From NCBI RefSeq assembly GCF_934307085.1, contig NZ_CAKRCF010000034.1:1-34968 (forward strand): a stretch of DNA of 34,968 nt. The letters are read 5' to 3'. Within the stretch, counting starts at the first letter, position 1, and each line of letters begins with the position of its first letter. This DNA comes from an uncultured Anaerobutyricum sp. Its GTDB lineage: Bacteria; Bacillota; Clostridia; Lachnospirales; Lachnospiraceae. The notes beneath the pieces were generated by a model that was given only the letters and a program-made list of their open reading frames with translations, did not search any database and had not been told where the DNA came from. Below, one piece after another: positions 32,089-34,968 of the stretch. The position numbers and the translations under genes are program-made.

Positions 32089-33402
32089 ATGGAACAGTAT
32101 ATTATTAAAGGTGGTAATCCGTTAGTTGGTGAAGTTGTAATTGGTGGAGCAAAGAATGCAGCATTAGGGATTTTGGCAGCTGCCATTATGACAGATGGAG
32201 AATGTTTAATTGATAATATGCCGAATGTTAGAGATACGAATGTCCTTTTACAGGCGATGGAAGGGATTGGAGCCCGTGTTGACCGTAAAGGAGATAATGA
32301 AGTCTTAATCAGTGGAAAAGATATTGATTCTAGTGGAGATTTAATTGTAGATAATGAATATATCAGAAAAATTCGAGCTTCTTATTATTTAATTGGAGCC
32401 TTACTTGGTAAGTATAGAAAAGCACAGGTTGTTCTTCCGGGAGGTTGTGATATCGGAAGCCGTCCGATTGATCAGCATATTAAGGGATTCCGTGCGCTTG
32501 GGGCAGAAGTTAAGATTGAACATGGCATGATTATTGCACAGGCAGAACAGCTTGTTGGAAGCCGCATTTATTTAGATGTGGTTTCTGTTGGAGCAACAAT
32601 TAATATTATGATGGCGGCCTCACTTGCACAAGGAAATACTGTAATTGAGAATGCTGCAAAAGAGCCACATATCGTAGATGTTGCAAATTTCTTAAACAGT
32701 ATGGGAGCAAATATCCGTGGGGCAGGAACAGATGTTATTCGTATCAAAGGTGTGGAGAAATTCCATGATACAGAATATTCTGTAATCCCAGACCAGATTG
32801 AGGCAGGAACTTTCATGATGGCAGCGGCAGCTACCAGAGGGGATGTTCTTATCAGAAACGTAATTCCTAAGCATTTAGAAACAATTTCCGCGAAGCTGAT
32901 AGAGATTGGAGCAGAGATTGAAGAGTCCGATGATGCAGTAAGGGTTGTGGCAGCACAGCGCCTGCGTCACACTCAGATTAAGACTCTTCCATATCCAGGA
33001 TTCCCGACAGATATGCAGCCACAGATGGCAATTACACTTGGACTTTCTACGGGAACAAGTACGATTACAGAGAGTATCTTTGAGAATCGTTTCCGTTATG
33101 TGGAAGAACTCCGCCGTATGGGAGCCAATATTAAGATGGTAGAAGGTAACACTGCGATTATTCACGGTGTTGAAAAATATACAGGTGCTTCTGTAGCAGC
33201 ACCAGATCTTCGTGCAGGAGCAGCCCTCGTTATCGCAGGACTTGCAGCCGAAGGATATACAACAGTAACTCAGATTGGTTATATTCAGAGAGGATATGAG
33301 AGATTCGATGAGAAGCTCCGTGCTCTTGGGGGATTAATTGAGAAGGTTGATTCCGAGAAAGAAACTAATAAATTTATTTATAAAACAGGTACTGTAAACT
33401 AA
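32089..33402 (+). CDS. murA: UDP-N-acetylglucosamine 1-carboxyvinyltransferase
   Basis: Catalyses the first committed step of peptidoglycan synthesis, adding enolpyruvate from PEP to UDP-GlcNAc. The 437-residue length is at the upper end of the family. Lys22 and Asn23 in GGAKNAALG bind substrate. The catalytic loop LPGGCDIGSRPIDQH holds Cys120, the residue alkylated by fosfomycin, so the enzyme should be fosfomycin-sensitive in principle. FPTDMQPQ contains the conserved Asp. Firmicutes often have two MurA paralogues; which one this is cannot be told from the window. It ends 21 nt before metK, so the two are probably cotranscribed. Confidence 0.97.
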   Translation: MEQYIIKGGNPLVGEVVIGGAKNAALGILAAAIMTDGECLIDNMPNVRDTNVLLQAMEGIGARVDRKGDNEVLISGKDIDSSGDLIVDNEYIRKIRASYYLIGALLGKYRKAQVVLPGGCDIGSRPIDQHIKGFRALGAEVKIEHGMIIAQAEQLVGSRIYLDVVSVGATINIMMAASLAQGNTVIENAAKEPHIVDVANFLNSMGANIRGAGTDVIRIKGVEKFHDTEYSVIPDQIEAGTFMMAAAATRGDVLIRNVIPKHLETISAKLIEIGAEIEESDDAVRVVAAQRLRHTQIKTLPYPGFPTDMQPQMAITLGLSTGTSTITESIFENRFRYVEELRRMGANIKMVEGNTAIIHGVEKYTGASVAAPDLRAGAALVIAGLAAEGYTTVTQIGYIQRGYERFDEKLRALGGLIEKVDSEKETNKFIYKTGTVN

Positions 33403-33423
33403 GAATTGGAGATGAAGAGTACA

Positions 33424-34611
33424 ATGGAAAGAAGATTATTTACATCAGAATCCGTAACAGAAGGACATCCAGATAAGATGTGTGACCAGGTTTCTGACGC
33501 TATACTTGATGCTTTAATGGAAAAAGATCCTATGAGTCGCGTTGCCTGCGAGACAGCGATGACAACAGGTCTCGTACTTGTTATGGGTGAAATTACAACA
33601 AATGCTTATGTTGATATTCAGAAGATTGTCCGTGATACGGTCAGAGAAATTGGATATACAAGAGGTAAATACGGTTTTGACGCAGATACTTGCGGCGTTA
33701 TGGTTGCTTTAGACGAGCAGTCTTCTGATATTGCTATGGGTGTAGATAAAGCACTTGAAGCAAAAGAAAACAAGATGAGTGACGAGGAATTAGAAGCAAT
33801 CGGAGCTGGAGATCAAGGTATGATGTTTGGTTATGCCAGCAATGAGACAGAAGAGTATATGCCATATCCTATCGCATTAGCTCACAAGTTATCCAGACAG
33901 CTCACAAAGGTTCGTAAAGATGGAACGCTGTCTTACTTAAGACCAGATGGAAAGACACAGGTTACTGTAGAATATGACGAGAATGGTAAGCCAGACCGTC
34001 TTGATGCAGTCGTTCTTTCTACACAGCATGATCCTGAAGTAACACAGGAACAGATTCACGAAGACATTAAGAAATATGTTTTCGATGCAATTCTTCCACA
34101 GGATATGGTTGACGAGAATACAAAGTTTTTCATTAACCCTACAGGAAGATTCGTAATCGGTGGACCGCACGGAGACAGTGGATTAACAGGAAGAAAGATT
34201 ATCGTAGATACTTATGGTGGATATGCACGTCACGGCGGCGGAGCATTCTCCGGTAAAGACTGTACAAAGGTAGACCGTTCTGCTGCTTACGCTGCAAGAT
34301 ACGTAGCAAAGAACATCGTAGCAGCTGGACTCGCAGATAAATGTGAGATTCAGTTATCTTACGCAATCGGTGTAGCACAGCCTACATCTATCATGGTAGA
34401 TACTTTCGGAACTGGAAAGGTTGCAGAAGATAAGCTTGTAGATATGATTCGCGAAAACTTTGATTTAAGACCAGCAGGAATCATTAAGATGCTTGACTTA
34501 AGAAGACCAATTTATAAGCAGACAGCGGCTTATGGACACTTTGGACGTAATGACCTTGACCTCCCATGGGAGAAGCTTGATAAAGTAGAGACGCTTAAGA
34601 AGTATCTGTAA
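33424..34611 (+). CDS. metK: S-adenosylmethionine synthetase
   Basis: Makes S-adenosylmethionine from ATP and methionine. The 395-residue length from the ATG at 33424 equals the family norm. A longer frame starting at TTG 33406 would add six residues, and that stretch looks like the ribosome-binding leader (TTGGAGATGAAGAG). Visible motifs are [52 protein letters not shown] and [20 protein letters not shown], in which Cys replaces the Pro of the E. coli enzyme. No SAM riboswitch precedes it. Coupling to murA ties a cell-wall gene to methyl-donor supply, but this may be only positional. Confidence 0.97.
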   Translation: MERRLFTSESVTEGHPDKMCDQVSDAILDALMEKDPMSRVACETAMTTGLVLVMGEITTNAYVDIQKIVRDTVREIGYTRGKYGFDADTCGVMVALDEQSSDIAMGVDKALEAKENKMSDEELEAIGAGDQGMMFGYASNETEEYMPYPIALAHKLSRQLTKVRKDGTLSYLRPDGKTQVTVEYDENGKPDRLDAVVLSTQHDPEVTQEQIHEDIKKYVFDAILPQDMVDENTKFFINPTGRFVIGGPHGDSGLTGRKIIVDTYGGYARHGGGAFSGKDCTKVDRSAAYAARYVAKNIVAAGLADKCEIQLSYAIGVAQPTSIMVDTFGTGKVAEDKLVDMIRENFDLRPAGIIKMLDLRRPIYKQTAAYGHFGRNDLDLPWEKLDKVETLKKYL

Positions 34612-34968
34612 GATGCTGACTTTGGCTGCTGGAGGGAAATCAGGATTTTGGGGAGATATATGTCTTTAGAAGACTCAGTTGATTTTTCTACTTTATCAAG
34701 GTGGATGATTTGTAATTGTAGAATAAAGTCTCTTCTCAATTCTTTATTACAAAGTTTTTGTAGAATTATAATTTTTCGATTTTCTTCTTCAGATATTTTT
34801 TAACTTATTTTTTAGGTTTAAAGCGAACAGCCGCTATAAGAGTCTTTTGCCGGATTACTCAAAGACTACGGGAAAAAGAGATACTAAAAAACTGGTGTGC
34901 ATCCCGTCAAGTAGACAATTAAAAAAATATAAAATTTTTGTGTTGCCCGGTTGTATATCGGGCAACAT
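34612..34968. other. gene-free right edge with structured sequence
   Basis: No supported ORF. After metK, AAATCA/TGATTT (34637-34642, 34680-34685), enclosing GTCTT-TAG-AAGAC and followed by T-rich sequence, may be a weak terminator. A GC-richer stretch at about 34822-34912 has AGTCTTT/AAAGACT (34841-34847, 34861-34867) and ACGGG/CCCGT (34868-34872, 34903-34907). On the minus strand, TTGACG (about 34904-34909) and TAGTAT lie 18 nt apart, a possible leftward promoter. Confidence 0.35.
34941..34967 (-). terminator. terminator-like palindrome at the window edge, probably for a leftward gene
   Basis: TGTTGCCCG (34941-34949) and CGGGCAACA (34959-34967) form a 9-bp GC-rich stem with a 9-nt loop. 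On the minus strand it is followed by ACAAAAATTTT, suggesting it ends a gene coming from the right, outside the window. Confidence 0.55.

Noticed and set aside
33403..33423. SAM riboswitch before metK
   Set aside because: Only 21 nt separate murA from metK, too short for any SAM aptamer, and none is visible upstream of murA.

Overview
The window looks like chromosome from a low-GC, anaerobic Firmicute, most likely a gut Lachnospiraceae (Anaerobutyricum/Eubacterium-like). This is inferred from the AT-rich codon use, strong AGGAGG ribosome sites, HprK/Crh-type carbon control, a YjiM-type double-cubane reductase and an iron alcohol dehydrogenase. No search was run, so the genus is a guess. About 27 protein genes are supported. 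I see no tRNA, rRNA, CRISPR array, transposase or prophage gene.

Layout. 1-2233: a DeoR-family repressor (-) diverges from a yjiM-like reductase (+). 2252-6783: dnaE and pfkA. 6815-6974: a 160-nt hairpin between convergent pfkA and an iron alcohol dehydrogenase (-). 8348-14070: rpe, then a tight mrp-ftsH-uvrC run. 14321-18750: hprK, a terminator, then murB-rapZ-whiA-crh, a cell-wall and carbon-control block like the Bacillus yvcJ-yvcK-yvcL-crh region but without yvcK. 18891-19727: a zinc-ribbon membrane protein (-). 20021-27935: a membrane-anchored RbsB-like binding protein, a DesK/NarL-type histidine kinase, its LuxR-type regulator, a second membrane-anchored binding protein of the family 1 type, then fruK and the fructose PTS gene fruA. 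28578-30482: a full-length glycogen-branching-enzyme homologue with its active site replaced. 30618-34611: a HIT hydrolase, a flavin reductase, murA and metK.

How the genes work together. Sugar handling dominates: FruA/FruK make fructose-1,6-bisphosphate by way of fructose-1-phosphate, PfkA makes it from fructose-6-phosphate, Rpe links to the pentose pathway, and HprK senses glycolytic state and would phosphorylate the Crh-like protein on Ser46. The most distinctive block is the binding protein-kinase-regulator-binding protein set. It has no ABC permease and sits directly upstream of the fructose PTS genes, so it reads as a sugar-sensing system rather than a transporter.

The noncoding part is rich in inverted repeats. 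Three related hairpins built on a GTGTATTTGAAAAAT-like arm lie at 15286, 22487 and 30522. Other items are two long hairpins between convergent genes, tandem copies of the last codons of fruK just past its stop, and long leaders before the branching-enzyme homologue and murA.
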